DNA from: CAWINX01 sp963702055
GTDB lineage: Bacteria > Actinomycetota > Thermoleophilia > Solirubrobacterales > 70-9
DNA: 64,000 nt
NCBI GenBank assembly: GCA_963702055.1
Contig: OY969702.1
Location: forward strand, 1,550,001-1,614,000
Direction of reading: 5' to 3'
The notes beneath the pieces were generated by a model, which was not told the DNA's origin, did no database searches, and was given only the letters and a program-made list of their open reading frames with translations. Each line of letters begins with the position of its first letter. Within the stretch, counting starts at the first letter, position 1. Of this stretch, positions 63,090-64,000 are shown piece by piece. The position numbers and the translations under genes were made by a program.

Positions 63090-64000
63090 GTGCGCCTCCG
63101 TCTCACAACCGCTCTCCTCTTCCTGCTGCTCGCCCCCGCCGCGCAGGCGCGCGTCACCTGGGTCGTCCACGGGCACGGCTTCGGCCACGGCGTCGGGATG
63201 AGCCAGTACGGCGCCTTCGGCTACGCCAAGCACGGCAGGGACTACCGCGCCATCCTCGGCCACTACTACTCCGGCACCCGGGTCGCGACGCTCCCCGGCT
63301 CGCGAGTCGTCCGAGTCCTGCTCGACATCAGACGAGGCGACGTCGTCTTCGGCCGGGCGTCCTCGGCCTGCGGGCGCTCCCTCTCCCCCCAGCGCCTCTA
63401 CGAGGCCCACCGCAGCGGCAAGACAGTCCGCCTCCGAACCTCCGGTGGCAAGCCGCTCGCGAGCTGCGGGAGGAAGCTGCATGCGGCCGGGGCCGGCCGC
63501 ATCGACATCGCCGGCCTCGGCTTCTACCGCGGGGGGCTCGAGGCGGTGCCGACCGGCAGCGACGCCGGCTCCCTCAACGTCGTCGACGCGGTCCCGGTCG
63601 ACCAGTACGTGAAGGGCGTCATCCCCAACGAGGTGCCCTCCTCCTGGCCGGTGCAGGCGCTGCGCGCCCAGGCGGTCGCGACCCGCTCCTACGCGCTCAG
63701 CGTCCAGGCGACGGGAGCCAACGGCTTCGACCTCTACAACGACACCCGCAGCCAGGTCTACAAGGGCATCGCCAGCGAGACGCCGCGGTCGAACCAGGCG
63801 GCCGACGACACCAGGGGCCAGGTGGTCGAGTACAAGGGCAAGGTCGCCCAGACCTACTTCGCCGCCTGCTCGGGCGGCCACACCGAGAGCGTCCAGAACG
63901 TCTTCTACGGCCCCGCGATCCCCTACCTCGTCGGCGTCCCGGACCCGTTCGACTACTACTGCCCCCTCCACAAGTGGACCCTGAGATTCAGCGGCCCCGA
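63090..64000 (+). CDS. SpoIID/LytB-domain secreted protein (5' part, runs off the window)
   Basis: An open frame from GTG 63090 to the window end (303 codons and continuing). A short signal peptide (LRLTTALLFLLLAPAAQA) leads into VTWVVHGHGFGHGVGMSQYG and AKHGRDYRAILGHYYSGT, the typical N-terminal motif of actinobacterial SpoIID/LytB-family proteins. The domain core has VVDAVPVDQYVKGVIPNEVP, QALRAQAVATRSYALS and ARDTRGQVV-like DDTRGQVVEYKGKVAQTYFA, followed by SCSGGHTE-like CSGGHTESVQNVF. The family includes peptidoglycan lytic transglycosylases of sporulation and cell-division amidase enhancers; in non-sporulating actinobacteria the role is likely wall remodelling. Confidence 0.88.
   Translation, partial: MRLRLTTALLFLLLAPAAQARVTWVVHGHGFGHGVGMSQYGAFGYAKHGRDYRAILGHYYSGTRVATLPGSRVVRVLLDIRRGDVVFGRASSACGRSLSPQRLYEAHRSGKTVRLRTSGGKPLASCGRKLHAAGAGRIDIAGLGFYRGGLEAVPTGSDAGSLNVVDAVPVDQYVKGVIPNEVPSSWPVQALRAQAVATRSYALSVQATGANGFDLYNDTRSQVYKGIASETPRSNQAADDTRGQVVEYKGKVAQTYFAACSGGHTESVQNVFYGPAIPYLVGVPDPFDYYCPLHKWTLRFSGP

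Overview
This is a 64-kb stretch of a high-GC chromosome from an actinobacterium, most plausibly of the Thermoleophilia/Solirubrobacterales type. The evidence is the fused E2-E1 2-oxoglutarate dehydrogenase (Kgd type), the decaprenyl-phosphate phosphoribosyltransferase, a PAC2-family protein, an AcrA1-type fatty acyl reductase, frequent GTG/TTG starts and many 4-bp ATGA/GTGA overlaps. The genus is inference. I saw no rRNA, tRNA, phage, complete insertion sequence or CRISPR array.

Layout. 1-8.9 kb: two small unknown genes, DEAD-box helicase, quinone oxidoreductase, PfkB kinase, citrate synthase, a polysaccharide deacetylase/DPPR synthase pair and a broken nucleotidyltransferase gene. 8.9-11.7 kb: two-component system and a DUF5666-like secreted protein. 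11.9-15.7 kb: an alkyl-DHAP-synthase-like flavoprotein next to a fatty acyl-CoA reductase, a candidate ether-lipid pair. 15.7-24.1 kb: kgd, a small membrane protein, aconitase and an SDR. 24.2-25.4 kb: a c-di-AMP (ydaO-type) riboswitch ahead of an NlpC/P60-like hydrolase, then a large inverted repeat beside a decayed polyamine-permease fragment. 25.4-31.9 kb: propionyl-CoA carboxylase beta chain, PrmA, an acyl-CoA mutase large subunit and an epimerase. 32-38 kb: secreted protein, UDP-glucuronate decarboxylase, and a sigma factor carrying its own zinc-finger and membrane anchor, coupled to an Ig-like surface protein. 38-45.6 kb: basic coiled-coil protein behind tandem LexA-type boxes, inositol-phosphatase-like protein, UvrD/AddB-like helicase-nuclease, PAC2 protein, two half-size TauE proteins and trehalose-phosphatase. 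45.6-53.7 kb: ileS, a VapBC pair, tautomerase/thioredoxin, dolichol-phosphate-mannose-type synthase, PolX and an SDR. 53.7-64 kb: a benzoylformate-decarboxylase/FAD-FeS-dehydrogenase/PAP2 operon, M15-like peptidase, lipoprotein, fumarase, aldehyde dehydrogenase and a SpoIID-domain protein cut by the window end.

Central metabolism dominates: citrate synthase, aconitase, Kgd and fumarase give much of the TCA cycle, and the carboxylase and mutase suggest propionate/methylmalonyl flux. Envelope genes are spread throughout.

The most unusual signal is a set of dispersed palindromic elements. (1) A 47-bp palindrome (arms TTCCGCTGTTCCTTT) has seven copies, six of them near gene 3' ends. (2) A sister palindrome with different arms (TGCAACG...) but a similar core has two copies. 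(3) An ~85-bp palindrome (GCGGGTCCTG ... CGCCACCC..CGC) has three copies: one in frame inside kgd, one just after kgd, and one in frame inside the helicase-nuclease where helicase motif III should be. (4) Several 100-170-bp inverted repeats with ~25-bp arms sit between genes. Class 3 resembles in concept the Rickettsia palindromic elements that insert into coding genes. I know of no description in this lineage but cannot search.
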